Origin: Sulfurovum xiamenensis
GTDB taxonomy: Bacteria; Campylobacterota; Campylobacteria; Campylobacterales; Sulfurovaceae
Assembly: GCF_030347995.1 (NCBI RefSeq)
Contig: NZ_JAQIBC010000009.1
Location: 1 to 64,000 of the forward strand
Length of the DNA stretch: 64,000 nucleotides
Reading direction: 5' to 3'
Below the pieces are notes generated by a model. That model did no database searches. It worked only from the letters and a program-made list of their open reading frames with translations, and was not told the origin of the DNA. Position 1 is the first letter of the stretch; each line of letters begins with the position of its first letter. Shown here in pieces: positions 42,676 through 52,747 of this stretch. Both the position numbers and the translations under genes were made by a program.

Positions 42676-43441
42676 CTTTAACCTTATCCTTGAATCTCTC
42701 TTTAGTGTACTCATTCTTAAAGAATTCTTCTACAAAGGGATGTTGTGATTGTAACACATTTTCCAATGAGCCCTGTGCAACAACCTTTTTATCTGCCAAA
42801 ACGGCCATCCTGTCTACAATACTGAAAATACTCTCAAGGTCATGGGTGATCATGACAACAGTGATACCCAGAAGATCACGCAGTTCCACGATCAATGCAT
42901 CAAAATTGCGTGCACCTATGGGATCCAGTCCTGATGTAGGCTCATCTAAAAATAGGAGCTTCGGTTCCATCGCCAATGCTCTTGCAAGGGCAGCACGTTT
43001 TACCATCCCTCCACTAAGCTCGGAAGGGTATAAACTGCCTACATGAGGCTCTAATCCAACAAGTGCCAACTTGGATCGTACCAGTTTATCTCTCATCTCT
43101 TTTGAGACATCCGTATACTCCTTAAGCTGTACTTCTATATTTTCTGCGACCGTCAAAGAGGAGTAGAGTGCTCCAAACTGGAAAAGCACACCCCAGTCAC
43201 TTCGTAAGGCCTGTGCCTCTTTAAAACCTATTCGGCTTAATGATTTACCCAAAACACTTATTTCCCCTGCACTCGGTTCAAGGAGCATGATCATCTCTTT
43301 CATCAGTACGGATTTTCCTGAACCACTTTCACCCAAGATCGCATAGATCTCATTTTCATCAATATGAAGGCTCACGCCATCATGAACTGTTCTTTCTCCA
43401 AACCGTGTAACGACATCATTTACCTGAATAACTCTTTTCAT
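42668..43441 (-). CDS. mlaF: ABC transporter ATP-binding protein MlaF
   Basis: A 257-residue ATPase with Walker A GESGSGKS, signature LSGGM, Walker B LLFLDEPTSGLDP, and switch histidine (ITHDLES). It powers lipid transport with MlaE and MlaD. Overlaps mlaE by four bases and mlaD by eight, a tightly coupled operon. Confidence 0.94.
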   Translation of the reverse strand: MKRVIQVNDVVTRFGERTVHDGVSLHIDENEIYAILGESGSGKSVLMKEMIMLLEPSAGEISVLGKSLSRIGFKEAQALRSDWGVLFQFGALYSSLTVAENIEVQLKEYTDVSKEMRDKLVRSKLALVGLEPHVGSLYPSELSGGMVKRAALARALAMEPKLLFLDEPTSGLDPIGARNFDALIVELRDLLGITVVMITHDLESIFSIVDRMAVLADKKVVAQGSLENVLQSQHPFVEEFFKNEYTKERFKDKVKDV

Positions 43442-44541
43442 AGTCCAAGCTCCGTAAAGATCACAGAGAAGAGTGCATCAAATGCGATCACTAAAAAGAT
43501 CGAGTTCACCACTGATGCTGTCGTATGAAGCCCTACACTCTCTGTATTATAAGAGACTTGAAATCCTCTAAAACATCCTACAGCAGCAATCAGGAATGCA
43601 AAGACCGGTCCCTTCATCATACCGAGTAGATAGTGTTTCACTTCCAACACTTCATAAAGCCTTTGGGTAAAGAGTCCCATAGAAATATCCAGCTGCATAC
43701 TTGCAGCGACCATACCACCCAAGATACCTATAAGGTCGGCAAAGAAGATCAACAACGGCAGTGCTACCATCAAAGCGAAGATACGCGGAAGGACCAAAAA
43801 AGTATAAGGATCAAACCCCATCGTACGCATCGCAGCTATCTCCTCTGTAATTTTCATCGCCCCTATTTCAGCCGTGTAGGCAGAACCGCTGCGCCCTGCA
43901 ATGACAATCGCAGTGATCATAGGCCCCAACTCCCTGGTAATAGATATTGCAACGGTATCTACGATGAAAATATCTGCGCCGAACTTGGCCAACTGAACAG
44001 ACCCCTGATAGGAGATAACCATCCCTACTAAAAATGATGTCAAGGCGATGATGATCAGGGCATTGAACCCTGATTGGTGAATATGGTATATGGTCTCTTT
44101 AAAACGTATATCTTTAGGTTTTACAAAAGTATGGAACATCGCATAGAAAAGATGTCCCAAAAAGGTAATGAAACTCTTTATTTCATCCAATATTTCATAG
44201 GTTCTCCTACCCAAGTTTTCGAGCATACCTTTTTTTCTGGGAGGTTCGATCTGCGGGATATGTTTATGAAGCAGCGTATACATATCTTTTTGATTCTCTG
44301 TATACCCTACGATCTCAACCTCTGTCTCTTTTTGAAATCGTTCATAATAGTCTATAAAAAGCAAGACACCAGCACTGTCAAAATCACTGATACCTGAGAC
44401 ATCCCAAACGATCCTTTTATCATAAGGAATTTGAAGTAGTTCTTTTTCTATATGAAGTACAGTACCAAGCATCCATTCTCCGGTAGAGATAAGCCTAAGG
44501 TGATCCTGGTCTTCTTCATACGTTAAGAACTGTTTCATCAT
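43438..44541 (-). CDS. mlaE: MlaE permease with N-terminal STAS domain
   Basis: The start at 44541 (MMKQFLTYEEDQD) is preferred; the upstream hydrophobic extension to 44601 has no ribosome-binding site. About the first 110 residues form a STAS-like domain (VWDVSGISDFDSAGVLLFIDYY), equal to separate MlaB in E. coli, followed by the MlaE membrane domain (GAMKITEEIAAMRTMG, VLPRIFALMVALPLLIFFADL). A minus-strand TATAAT (44554-44549) ends eight bases from the ATG, hinting at a leaderless mRNA. No mlaC lies here. Confidence 0.88.
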   Translation of the reverse strand: MMKQFLTYEEDQDHLRLISTGEWMLGTVLHIEKELLQIPYDKRIVWDVSGISDFDSAGVLLFIDYYERFQKETEVEIVGYTENQKDMYTLLHKHIPQIEPPRKKGMLENLGRRTYEILDEIKSFITFLGHLFYAMFHTFVKPKDIRFKETIYHIHQSGFNALIIIALTSFLVGMVISYQGSVQLAKFGADIFIVDTVAISITRELGPMITAIVIAGRSGSAYTAEIGAMKITEEIAAMRTMGFDPYTFLVLPRIFALMVALPLLIFFADLIGILGGMVAASMQLDISMGLFTQRLYEVLEVKHYLLGMMKGPVFAFLIAAVGCFRGFQVSYNTESVGLHTTASVVNSIFLVIAFDALFSVIFTELGL

Positions 44542-44548
44542 AAGAAAT

Positions 44549-44583
44549 ATTATAGGTAAGATTAGATTAAGTTTGGCTATAAT
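44549..44583. promoter_or_regulatory. Divergent promoter pair for mlaE and speA
   Basis: Minus-strand TATAAT lies at 44554-44549 and plus-strand TATAAT (in GGCTATAAT) at 44578-44583. The -10 elements are 23 bases apart, so simultaneous polymerase binding may interfere. Confidence 0.55.
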
Positions 44584-44610
44584 TATCATAATAAAACACA
44601 AGGCACTACT

Positions 44611-46476
44611 ATGAAAAATTTTGGTTTAGACATTTGGGGTGATGAAAACTTTATCATTCAGGGTGATACTATCAATATCAATCATGCCTCTAAGCCATCA
44701 CTGCTCTCCATTACCCAAGAGATACGTGAAAAAGGCTATAAAGGACCACTTCTACTTCGTTTCCCTCATCTTCTGGAGAAACAGATATCTACACTCTTTA
44801 AGACGTTTGAAAAAGCCAAACAGGAATTTAAATATAAAGGAAACTTTCAAGCTGTTTTTCCTCTCAAGGTCAATCAATTCCCGAATTTTGTGCATGCACT
44901 GATGGATGTTTCCAAAAATTACAACTATGGCCTCGAAGCGGGAAGTAAGGCTGAAATTATCATTGCGATGACCAAAACCCCTCTGGGTGCACCTATTACA
45001 GTCAATGGCTTTAAAGACAAAGAGATGATATCACTTTGTTTCATTGCTGCAAAGATGGGACACAATATTACCGTTACCATAGAAGGTTTGACTGAGTTGG
45101 AAACGATCATACAGGTCAATAAAGAGTTTAATGAGGATGCAGAAACACCTATCTCACCTAAGATTGGTGTACGTATACGTCTCCACAGTTCAGGTATAGG
45201 TATCTGGGCAAAAAGCGGAGGATACGGTTCCAAATTCGGTCTTACCTCTACAGAGCTTCTTGAAGCCTATGAAATGCTGAAAGAGCATGCGCTTTTAGAC
45301 TATCTCTGGATGATCCATTTTCATATAGGTTCACAGATGGGAGACATTGCTCCACTTAAAAAAGCATTGAGAGAAGCCGGAAACATTTATGCAGATCTCA
45401 AAAAACGTGGGGCAGATGCACTTGGTGCGATCAATCTTGGTGGAGGTCTTGCTGTTGAATACAGTCAACACGAAGATAAACAGGAAAGAAACTATTCTCT
45501 ACGAGAATTTGCCAATGATGTGGTTTTCCTTATGCAGGATATCTCTAAAAGAAAAGGTGTAGAAGAACCGGATATTTTTACCGAGTCAGGACGTTATATT
45601 GCCGCTTCGCACTCTGTTCTGGTCGCACCTGTACTTGAACTCTTCTCTCAAGAGTATACAGAGAAAGGACTGCGTCTAAAAGAGGTCAATCCTCCGCTTA
45701 TACAAGAACTCTATGACCTTTACAACTCTTTAAGCCGTGCACGTGCAAGAGAGTACCTGCATGACGCACTGGATCATATGGAGAGCCTTCTCACACTCTT
45801 TGATCTAGGTTACATTGACCTTGAGGACCGTTCAAATACAGAGATCCTTGTAAACCTTATCATCAAGAAATCTATCGCCTTGCTCAAAAATGAAGACAGT
45901 GATGAACTTAAAAAACTGCAAGACCGTATACAGGAAAAGTACCTTGTCAACTTCTCAGCTTTCCAGTCACTGCCTGACTTTTGGGGATTGGAACAACACT
46001 TTCCTATCATGCCTCTAGACCGTTTGGATACCAAACCGACCAACCCTGCAAGCATTTGGGATATCACTTGTGATAGCGATGGTGAGATAGGCTTTAACCG
46101 TGATCTACCATTGTATCTACATGATATCGATGTGGACACAGAAGAGTACTTTTTAGCCTTTTTCCTAACAGGGGCCTACCAAGAGGTCTTGGGGATGAAA
46201 CACAACCTCTTTACCCACCCTACTGAAGCGGTGATTAACTTTAATTCAGAAGGGAATTATACGATAGATAATCTGATCGAAGCACAAAACATTATGGATA
46301 TTTTAGATGATCTGGATTATGATACCTATCTCATGGATAAAACACTCAAATACAATATCGAAGAGTCTGTACATCTTAATAGTGAAGAGAAACGTGAACT
46401 TTTAGGAAAACTTTACCTTTATTTAAGTGAAAACAGCTATCTTAAGACCATACAAGCCATTGACGAGGAGCGTTGA
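44611..46476 (+). CDS. speA: Biosynthetic arginine decarboxylase
   Basis: A 621-residue PLP enzyme of the alanine-racemase fold. The PLP-lysine motif [13 protein letters not shown], the glycine-rich loop [11 protein letters not shown] and the C-terminal active-site region (CDSDGEIGF) are intact. It makes agmatine from arginine, the entry of polyamine synthesis; the carboxynorspermidine-dehydrogenase-like gene at 50034 could act further on. cysE starts two bases after its stop. Confidence 0.96.
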   Translation: MKNFGLDIWGDENFIIQGDTININHASKPSLLSITQEIREKGYKGPLLLRFPHLLEKQISTLFKTFEKAKQEFKYKGNFQAVFPLKVNQFPNFVHALMDVSKNYNYGLEAGSKAEIIIAMTKTPLGAPITVNGFKDKEMISLCFIAAKMGHNITVTIEGLTELETIIQVNKEFNEDAETPISPKIGVRIRLHSSGIGIWAKSGGYGSKFGLTSTELLEAYEMLKEHALLDYLWMIHFHIGSQMGDIAPLKKALREAGNIYADLKKRGADALGAINLGGGLAVEYSQHEDKQERNYSLREFANDVVFLMQDISKRKGVEEPDIFTESGRYIAASHSVLVAPVLELFSQEYTEKGLRLKEVNPPLIQELYDLYNSLSRARAREYLHDALDHMESLLTLFDLGYIDLEDRSNTEILVNLIIKKSIALLKNEDSDELKKLQDRIQEKYLVNFSAFQSLPDFWGLEQHFPIMPLDRLDTKPTNPASIWDITCDSDGEIGFNRDLPLYLHDIDVDTEEYFLAFFLTGAYQEVLGMKHNLFTHPTEAVINFNSEGNYTIDNLIEAQNIMDILDDLDYDTYLMDKTLKYNIEESVHLNSEEKRELLGKLYLYLSENSYLKTIQAIDEER

Positions 46477-46478
46477 AA

Positions 46479-47180
46479 TTGAACCCATTTAGTCTTATCA
46501 AAGAAGATTTTCTTAATGTAAAAAGGAATGACCCTGCCCTGCACTCAACCTTTGAACTCTTTTTTAACTATCCTGGGTTATGGGCACTTTTGTTTCATCG
46601 TATCGCCCACTCGCTTTACAAAAAAGGACTACGATTCCTTCCACGACTTATCTCTGCTATTGGACAGTTTCTCACAGTGATCGATATACATCCCGCTGCA
46701 ACCATCGGCCGCAGGGTTTTCATTGACCATGGTGTTGGAGTGGTTATAGGAGAAACAGCGATCATCGGGGATGATGTGATCATCTATCAACAGGTCACGC
46801 TTGGTGGGGTCAGTCTTACCAAAGGCAAAAGGCACCCGACGGTAGAAAATGGTGCAGTCATCGGTGCAGGCGCTAAAGTGCTGGGGAATATTACCATTGG
46901 GGCCAACTCCAAAGTCGGTGCCAACTCAGTTGTGGTGAAAAATGTACCGGCCGATTCAACTGCAGTTGGTATCCCCGCACGTGTACTTAAACGCGGATTC
47001 GATAAAACCCCGCTCAGCCACGATAAGATCCCCGATGTCAACAAAGAGATATTTCAATATCTTCTCAAACGTCTTGCAGTACTTGAAACCGCAATTGAAA
47101 CCGGTGACAATGCACATATTAAAGAAAAAGACCATGAGCTCGATGCACTTTATGACAACTTTATCCATTCTATGGATTAG
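46479..47180 (+). CDS. cysE: Serine O-acetyltransferase
   Basis: Two in-frame TTG codons (46473 and 46479) are possible; the second is eight bases behind GAGGAG and is chosen, giving 233 residues. The protein has the left-handed beta-helix ([41 protein letters not shown]) of bacterial CysE with catalytic histidine and the C-terminal tail. It makes O-acetylserine for cysteine synthesis. Two bases behind speA, it must share its transcript. Confidence 0.93.
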   Translation: MNPFSLIKEDFLNVKRNDPALHSTFELFFNYPGLWALLFHRIAHSLYKKGLRFLPRLISAIGQFLTVIDIHPAATIGRRVFIDHGVGVVIGETAIIGDDVIIYQQVTLGGVSLTKGKRHPTVENGAVIGAGAKVLGNITIGANSKVGANSVVVKNVPADSTAVGIPARVLKRGFDKTPLSHDKIPDVNKEIFQYLLKRLAVLETAIETGDNAHIKEKDHELDALYDNFIHSMD

Positions 47181-47248
47181 AAAGTTCAACGGCTTTTTTT
47201 AACGCATTTTTTGCTACAATTATCCAATTTATAATCAAAGGTTTTAAT

Positions 47249-48415
47249 ATGCTTTCAGACCGTATACAAACACTGTCTCCTTCACTGACTATTGCTATCT
47301 CTTCACTTGCTCGTGATTTAAAAGCGCAAGGAAAAGATATTCTTTCTTTCTCTGCTGGTGAACCGGATTTCGGGACACCTCAACGTATCAAAGATGAGGC
47401 TATCAAAGCGATCAATGATGGGTTTACACAATATACTGCTGTACCGGGTATACCCGAGCTTTTGGAAGCTGTAGCATCCAAACTAAAAAGAGACAATAAC
47501 CTTGACTACGCACCTTCAGACATCATCGTGAGTAATGGGGCGAAACAGTCGCTTTTTAATCTTTTTCAAGCAGTACTGAATGAGGGTGATGAAGTGATCA
47601 TTCCTTCGCCATATTGGGTCACGTATCCTGAGTTGGTTAAATATGCAAGTGCTGTACCTGTCATTGTAGAAACTAATGAGATCAGTGGATTCAAAATGAC
47701 TGCTGATCAGCTCAGTGCTGCTATTACACCTAAAACAAAAATGGTCATATTGACTTCTCCATCCAACCCTACAGGTTCAGTCTATTCTAAAGAAGAACTT
47801 GAATCACTGGCCGCAGTACTTGAAGGTACGGATATCATGGTAGTCAGTGATGAAATGTATGAGAAGCTTGTCTATGATATTGACTTTGTAGCTGCAGCAA
47901 GTATCAGTGAAGATATGTTCCAAAGAACTGTCACCGTGAATGGTCTCAGTAAATCTGTAGCGATGACAGGATGGCGTTTTGGATACTTGGCAACACCTAA
48001 CAAAGAACTCATAGCTGCCATGAACAAACTTCAAAGCCAAAGTACATCAAACATCAACTCTATTACACAAAAAGCAGCTATCCCTGCACTGCTTGGTGAA
48101 GTCGATGCCGAAATAGAACAGATGAGAAGAGCGTTTGAAGGAAGAGCAGAAGAGGCAGTGAAACTCTTTAATGAGATCAACGGTCTTTCCGTACTTAAAC
48201 CACAAGGTGCATTTTACCTCTTCGTCAATATCAAAGATATCTCGAATGACTCTATAGAGTTCTGTAAAGAACTGCTTCAGTCAACAGGTGTTGCTGTCGT
48301 TCCAGGTATAGGTTTCGGAGCTGAAGGTTACTTCAGATTCTCATTTGCTACTGATATCACAACGATCCGTGAGGGTATCAGACGTATCGAAAAGTTTGTA
48401 CAGAGTAAAAAGTAA
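47249..48415 (+). CDS. aspC: Aspartate aminotransferase, class I
   Basis: The 388-residue PLP enzyme has SFSAGEPDFGTP, the substrate-region SPSNPTGSVY, the PLP lysine in NGLSKSVAMTGWRFGY and the C-terminal arginine (FRFSFATD). It belongs to the AAT-Ib group usual in this phylum and may also act on prephenate. Its own -10 (TTTTGCTACAAT) is at 47209-47220. Confidence 0.92.
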   Translation: MLSDRIQTLSPSLTIAISSLARDLKAQGKDILSFSAGEPDFGTPQRIKDEAIKAINDGFTQYTAVPGIPELLEAVASKLKRDNNLDYAPSDIIVSNGAKQSLFNLFQAVLNEGDEVIIPSPYWVTYPELVKYASAVPVIVETNEISGFKMTADQLSAAITPKTKMVILTSPSNPTGSVYSKEELESLAAVLEGTDIMVVSDEMYEKLVYDIDFVAAASISEDMFQRTVTVNGLSKSVAMTGWRFGYLATPNKELIAAMNKLQSQSTSNINSITQKAAIPALLGEVDAEIEQMRRAFEGRAEEAVKLFNEINGLSVLKPQGAFYLFVNIKDISNDSIEFCKELLQSTGVAVVPGIGFGAEGYFRFSFATDITTIREGIRRIEKFVQSKK

Positions 48416-48430
48416 GTCCCTTTTTATGCT

Positions 48431-48457
48431 GTAGACCAAGAAAACATCTTGGTCTAC
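48431..48457. terminator. Hairpin between convergent aspC and DedA genes
   Basis: GTAGACCAAG - AAAACAT - CTTGGTCTAC is a perfect 10-bp stem, 15 bases after aspC and 13 before the DedA stop. The U-tracts are weak on both sides, but the position fits a shared terminator. Confidence 0.6.
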
Positions 48458-48469
48458 ATTCACTTTAAA

Positions 48470-49027
48470 CTACTTTTTCTTCTTGGTCATATTTTCCATA
48501 GCAAACCATACAGCACCTATAATACTAAACAAGATCACCGGTGCGATCCATGGATTTATTTTAATATACTCAAACACTGCAATGATAGCCTCACTTGAAT
48601 AATACGCACTCAATCCTATCGTCAATACAAAGACAATAGAGGCAAAAACGTTATAGAAAGCGAACTTTTTAAAGTCATATTTGGCAAGTGCCATAGAGAG
48701 CGGTACAAGGGTTTTGATCCCATAAAGAAACTTCTGTATGAAAATGGCCCATACTCCATACTTACGCATGATGAGCGTTGCAAGGGCTATTTTACGTTTA
48801 TGTTTTGCAAAATAAGGCTGTATCTCTTTTTTCTGGTATTTTCCCAGATAAAATAAAAAGATATCTCCTAAAAAGTTTGATACTGTTGCCACAGCCAATG
48901 CAATACTTAAGTCCATATTACCCATAAATGAAAATACACCTGCTGCTGCAACGATAAAGAGTGAACCGCCAAATGCAAAAAATGCAATAGCCAAATAACC
49001 CCAAGTCTCTAAAGAAGAAAAATCCAT
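48470..49027 (-). CDS. DedA family membrane protein
   Basis: ATG at 49027 (MDFSSLETWGYLAIAFFAFGG) has AGGA ten bases upstream; the frame start at 49108 lies inside the divergent gene and is rejected. The 185-residue protein shows the DedA/SNARE-associated pattern with four to five membrane segments and the conserved loop FIQKFLYGIKTLVPLSMALAKYD. DedA proteins are lipid flippases or transporters supporting envelope homeostasis. Confidence 0.85.
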   Translation of the reverse strand: MDFSSLETWGYLAIAFFAFGGSLFIVAAAGVFSFMGNMDLSIALAVATVSNFLGDIFLFYLGKYQKKEIQPYFAKHKRKIALATLIMRKYGVWAIFIQKFLYGIKTLVPLSMALAKYDFKKFAFYNVFASIVFVLTIGLSAYYSSEAIIAVFEYIKINPWIAPVILFSIIGAVWFAMENMTKKKK

Positions 49028-49072
49028 AAAAAATCCTAAATATGTTATTAAAGAATCATACCCAAAATAAGT

Positions 49073-49078
49073 TATAAT
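49073..49078 (+). promoter_or_regulatory. -10 element of the AEC transporter gene
   Basis: TATAAT ends seven bases before the ATG at 49086, so the transcript may start at or next to the start codon. Confidence 0.5.
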
Positions 49079-49085
49079 CCTTCTC

Positions 49086-50000
49086 ATGATTGAAACACTA
49101 ATGAGCATACTCTTTGTCTATGTTTTTATACTTTTAGGCTATATGGCTAAACGCATCTTCAAAGAAGAGATGAATCCAAAAACGCTGACAGTGATGTCTG
49201 TCTACTTTTTACAACCCTTTGTCACCATCTGGGGTTTTAGTACAGCCAGGCTGCACAGTGAACACCTTTATGTCCCACTGATCTATCTTGCTATTATTCT
49301 ACTTCTTCTCTTTCCGACCATCCTGTTAGGAAAAGCTCTTTTCACCGATCCCAAAGAGAGAGCCATCTTTTCCATCGCAGGATTTGTAGGAAACACAGGG
49401 AACATCGGTATCCCACTAGGGATCGCCCTCTTTGGAGAAGCCTCTGTTATCTATACGACCCTTATCAATATCGCCAATGTATTTGTCGTGTACATTATCG
49501 GTGTCTACATCTACTCGCGTGGTTCATTCAGTATCAAAGAGTCACTCATTAACATTATCAGAATCCCTATTATCCCGGCTTCTATTGTGGCGATACTCAT
49601 CAATATCTATGAGCTGCCTCTAAGCACTGAGATCATTGAATTTTTCAAAATGGGAGCCTATGCCGGTATCGTCCTGCAACTTTTTCTGCTGGGGACATTC
49701 CTCCAGGGCATATGCATCAAAGAGCTGCATCCAAAGCTCTTTATAGGAACGATCAGCCAAAAATTCATCATTGTCCCGTTGGCTACTGCCTTCATTCTCT
49801 CTTTGACAGACTTGGCACTTTTTGTACAAGGTGTGATCTTTATGGAGATGATGGTACCTCTGGCCGTTGCCAACATCAATCTGGCTTCCCTCTATAACTG
49901 CCGACCGAAAGATGTCACTTCACTTATACTGCTGAGTACACTTTTGTTTATGCCACTCTTATTTGGACTTAGCTATGTCATAAATCACTACTATTTGTGA
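49086..50000 (+). CDS. AEC family transporter
   Basis: A 304-residue membrane protein with ten segments in two halves and the conserved AGFVGNTGNIGIPLGIALFG motif of auxin-efflux-carrier-family permeases (PF03547). Bacterial members export or exchange small organic acids; substrate unknown. No ribosome-binding site is visible and the -10 element is close to the ATG, so a leaderless mRNA is possible. It lies 33 bases before the dehydrogenase gene. Confidence 0.85.
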   Translation: MIETLMSILFVYVFILLGYMAKRIFKEEMNPKTLTVMSVYFLQPFVTIWGFSTARLHSEHLYVPLIYLAIILLLLFPTILLGKALFTDPKERAIFSIAGFVGNTGNIGIPLGIALFGEASVIYTTLINIANVFVVYIIGVYIYSRGSFSIKESLINIIRIPIIPASIVAILINIYELPLSTEIIEFFKMGAYAGIVLQLFLLGTFLQGICIKELHPKLFIGTISQKFIIVPLATAFILSLTDLALFVQGVIFMEMMVPLAVANINLASLYNCRPKDVTSLILLSTLLFMPLLFGLSYVINHYYL

Positions 50001-50033
50001 TAAAATAACCAAATAACTTTACTAGGAGTTCTT

Positions 50034-51251
50034 ATGTCTAAAAATACCCTTATCATCGGTGCCGGTGGTGTCGGAAATGTTGTTGCTTTCAAGTGTGCGA
50101 TGAATGCTGATACCTTTGGCAATATCACGTTGGCAAGCCGTACGCTCAGCAAGTGTGATGCCATCGCTGCAAATGTCAAAGAAAAAACAGGCGTAGAGAT
50201 ACAGACACGGGCGGTCGATGCAGATTCCATACCTGAACTGAAAGAACTCATTGCTGCTACGGGTGCAAGTATTGTCATAAATGTAGCGCTTCCCTACCAG
50301 GACCTTACCATTATGGATGCCTGTGAAGAGATGCAGGTAGATTACCTCGATACAGCGAACTACGAACACCCTGATACAGCAAAATTCGAGTACAAAGAGC
50401 AGTGGGCTAGAGATGAAGAGTTTAGAAAAGCAAACATCATGGGACTTCTTGGATCCGGCTTTGACCCTGGAGCCACCAATGTATTTTGTGCCTATGCACA
50501 GAAACACTATTTCGATGAGATCCATACCATAGACATTCTTGACTGTAATGCAGGAGATCATGGGTATCCTTTTGCTACCAACTTCAACCCTGAGATCAAT
50601 CTTCGTGAAGTCTCCGCGAAAGGACGATATTGGGAAAACGGCGAGTGGATAGAGACAGAACCGATGGAGATCATGCAGGTGTGGGATTACCCGGAAGTAG
50701 GACCAAAAGATAGTTACCTGCTCTACCATGAAGAGATGGAGTCATTGGTCAAACATATCAAAGGGCTGAAACGTATCAGATTTTTCATGACGTTCGGACA
50801 AAGTTACCTGACACATATGAAGTGTCTGGAAAATGTGGGTATGCTGGGGATCAAGGAGGTCGAACACAAAGGGATGAAGATCGTTCCTATGGAATTCCTC
50901 TCTACCCTGCTTCCTGACCCTGCAAGTCTGGGACCGCGTACCAAAGGAAAAACGAATATCGGTATCTTTGCCAAAGGACTCAAAGACGGTAAAGAGAGAA
51001 GTATCTACATTTACCAAGTCAGTGATCACGAAGAGTGTTATGCAGAAGTAATGAGCCAGGGAGTAAGCTATACAACGGGTGTACCTGCTATGATCGGAGC
51101 AAAACTGATGCTCGAAGGCAAATGGGAAGGCAAAGGTGTCTTTAACCTGGAACAGCTTGACCCAGATCCATTTATGGAAGAGATGAACAAACAAGGGTTA
51201 CCTTGGAAAGTCATGGAACTTGGAGAGGATGAGACAAGGATCGTAGAGTAG
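50034..51251 (+). CDS. Saccharopine dehydrogenase family protein, probably carboxynorspermidine dehydrogenase
   Basis: The 405-residue protein has the Rossmann motif LIIGAGGVGNVVAFKCA and the saccharopine-dehydrogenase C-terminal domain (GLLGSGFDPGATNVFCAYAQK, LDCNAGDHGYPFATNF). Campylobacterota use this family to make carboxy(nor)spermidine from a diamine and aspartate semialdehyde with NADPH. With speA nearby, spermidine-type synthesis is the likely pathway; a carboxynorspermidine decarboxylase gene is not in the window. A preceding AGGAG supports the start. Confidence 0.88.
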   Translation: MSKNTLIIGAGGVGNVVAFKCAMNADTFGNITLASRTLSKCDAIAANVKEKTGVEIQTRAVDADSIPELKELIAATGASIVINVALPYQDLTIMDACEEMQVDYLDTANYEHPDTAKFEYKEQWARDEEFRKANIMGLLGSGFDPGATNVFCAYAQKHYFDEIHTIDILDCNAGDHGYPFATNFNPEINLREVSAKGRYWENGEWIETEPMEIMQVWDYPEVGPKDSYLLYHEEMESLVKHIKGLKRIRFFMTFGQSYLTHMKCLENVGMLGIKEVEHKGMKIVPMEFLSTLLPDPASLGPRTKGKTNIGIFAKGLKDGKERSIYIYQVSDHEECYAEVMSQGVSYTTGVPAMIGAKLMLEGKWEGKGVFNLEQLDPDPFMEEMNKQGLPWKVMELGEDETRIVE

Positions 51252-51254
51252 ATA

Positions 51255-52010
51255 ATGGATTTTTTACTCAAAAAGTTTATCTCTATGTTCTTAATGCCCC
51301 TTCCTCTTGGGGTATTTTTCATCGTTTTGGCTTTGGTCTTACTCTACAGAGACAAAACCAAACCAGCAAAGTTCATGCTTACATTGAGCATCTTATGGCT
51401 ATTTTTCTTCTCCTATCCACCTATTTCCAACACACTGCTATATAGTCTTGAGTCAAACACTCCGACACTTCATAAGGCACCTGAAAATATCAAATATATC
51501 TATGTGCTAGGCGGGGGGCATCATACGGATATGAATTTGCCCATTACCTCTCAGATCCTTGAAGCCTCTGTTGTAAGACTCAATGAAGGTATACGCCTCT
51601 ACCATCAACTAGACGAAGAAGCAAGTATCATTGTTTCAGGATACAGTGGATTGTTTGATCCCACCACCCATGCTGTCATGCAAAAAAAATTGGCCCTGGC
51701 TTTAGGTGTCAAACAAGAGAAAATCATACTTCGTCCTGAACCAAGAGATACAGAAGAGGAAGCCATAGCTGCAAAAACATTACTGGGAGAGAGGCCATTT
51801 ATCTTAGTGACCTCAGCCTCTCATATGACAAGAGCTCTAAAGTTCTTTAAGAATAAAGGACTCAATCCCATACCAGCACCAACGAACCATCTAGCAAGCA
51901 CACAACATTTAGACTATACAAAATTCTTTTCTTCTGGTGCACTTGAAAAGTCCCGTATCGTATTTCATGAAATACTTGGTCTTATCTGGCAGAAAGTAAA
52001 AGGAATCTAA
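51255..52010 (+). CDS. YdcF/ElyC-like membrane protein (DUF218)
   Basis: A 251-residue protein with one to two N-terminal membrane segments and a DUF218 domain: YVLGGGHHTD, SIIVSGYSG, DTEEEAIAAKTLL and VTSASHMTRALKFFKNKG. ElyC in E. coli helps envelope and peptidoglycan precursor integrity. It starts three bases after the preceding stop, so it is in the same transcript. Confidence 0.87.
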   Translation: MDFLLKKFISMFLMPLPLGVFFIVLALVLLYRDKTKPAKFMLTLSILWLFFFSYPPISNTLLYSLESNTPTLHKAPENIKYIYVLGGGHHTDMNLPITSQILEASVVRLNEGIRLYHQLDEEASIIVSGYSGLFDPTTHAVMQKKLALALGVKQEKIILRPEPRDTEEEAIAAKTLLGERPFILVTSASHMTRALKFFKNKGLNPIPAPTNHLASTQHLDYTKFFSSGALEKSRIVFHEILGLIWQKVKGI

Positions 52011-52739
52011 ATGCAGTTTACAGGTTTTCCAAGAGAAGCGCTTACCTTCCTCGATAACATCATCATCAATAACTCCAAAGAGTGGCTGGATGACCATAAA
52101 GAGGAGTATGAGAAGTACATCGTTGCACCCAACAAAGCCTATGTGGAAGAGATGGGTGAACATCTGCAGATACTGGTACCTCATATACATGCCATACCCA
52201 AAATAAACAAGTCTCTCTTTCGTATCTATCGTGATGCCAGGTTTCATAGACTTGACCCGATCAAAGAACGTATAGGTATCATATTTTGGCAGGGTACCAC
52301 GCACCGTATGCAAAGCAGTTCTTTTTATATGCATTATGACCCTTTTGAGGTCTTTGTCGCTACAGGCATACGGAATTTCAAGCCGCCCTTACTTGCAAAA
52401 TACAGAGAGTACATCAAAAACGATGCAAAGAGAGAAAGTTTGCATCACATCCTAGAAGAGCTCAAGAGAAAAGGCTATACGGTACCCGAACCCCAATTCA
52501 AACGTTATCCTGTAGGTCTAGACAAAGAGGATACCTATGCCTATCTCTACCTCTATGGTGCAATGTATGCCTATACAACCTTCCCTCCTGATGAGATATT
52601 TCACTCCGAAGCGATCATAGAGAGGAATTTCAAGATCTATGAAGATATGCTTGACCTACACCAATGGGTCTATGAACTTACTTGTGTGACAGATTGTACT
52701 TCAGAAGCACACTACCAAACTGCACCTTTTGCTATTTAA
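52011..52739 (+). CDS. DUF2461 family protein
   Basis: The 242-residue protein matches DUF2461 (TIGR02453): FPREALTFLDNIIINNSKEWLDDHKEEYEKYI, the SLFRIYRDARFHRLDPIKE block and the C-terminal LHQWVYELT. Function unknown in the family. It follows the ElyC-like gene directly, sharing its transcript. Confidence 0.88.
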   Translation: MQFTGFPREALTFLDNIIINNSKEWLDDHKEEYEKYIVAPNKAYVEEMGEHLQILVPHIHAIPKINKSLFRIYRDARFHRLDPIKERIGIIFWQGTTHRMQSSSFYMHYDPFEVFVATGIRNFKPPLLAKYREYIKNDAKRESLHHILEELKRKGYTVPEPQFKRYPVGLDKEDTYAYLYLYGAMYAYTTFPPDEIFHSEAIIERNFKIYEDMLDLHQWVYELTCVTDCTSEAHYQTAPFAI

Positions 52740-52747
52740 AGATAAAA

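Noticed and set aside
50022-50729. 235-codon minus-strand frame opposite the carboxynorspermidine dehydrogenase-like gene
   Set aside because: Long only because of codon bias of the real gene; no start signal or recognisable domain.
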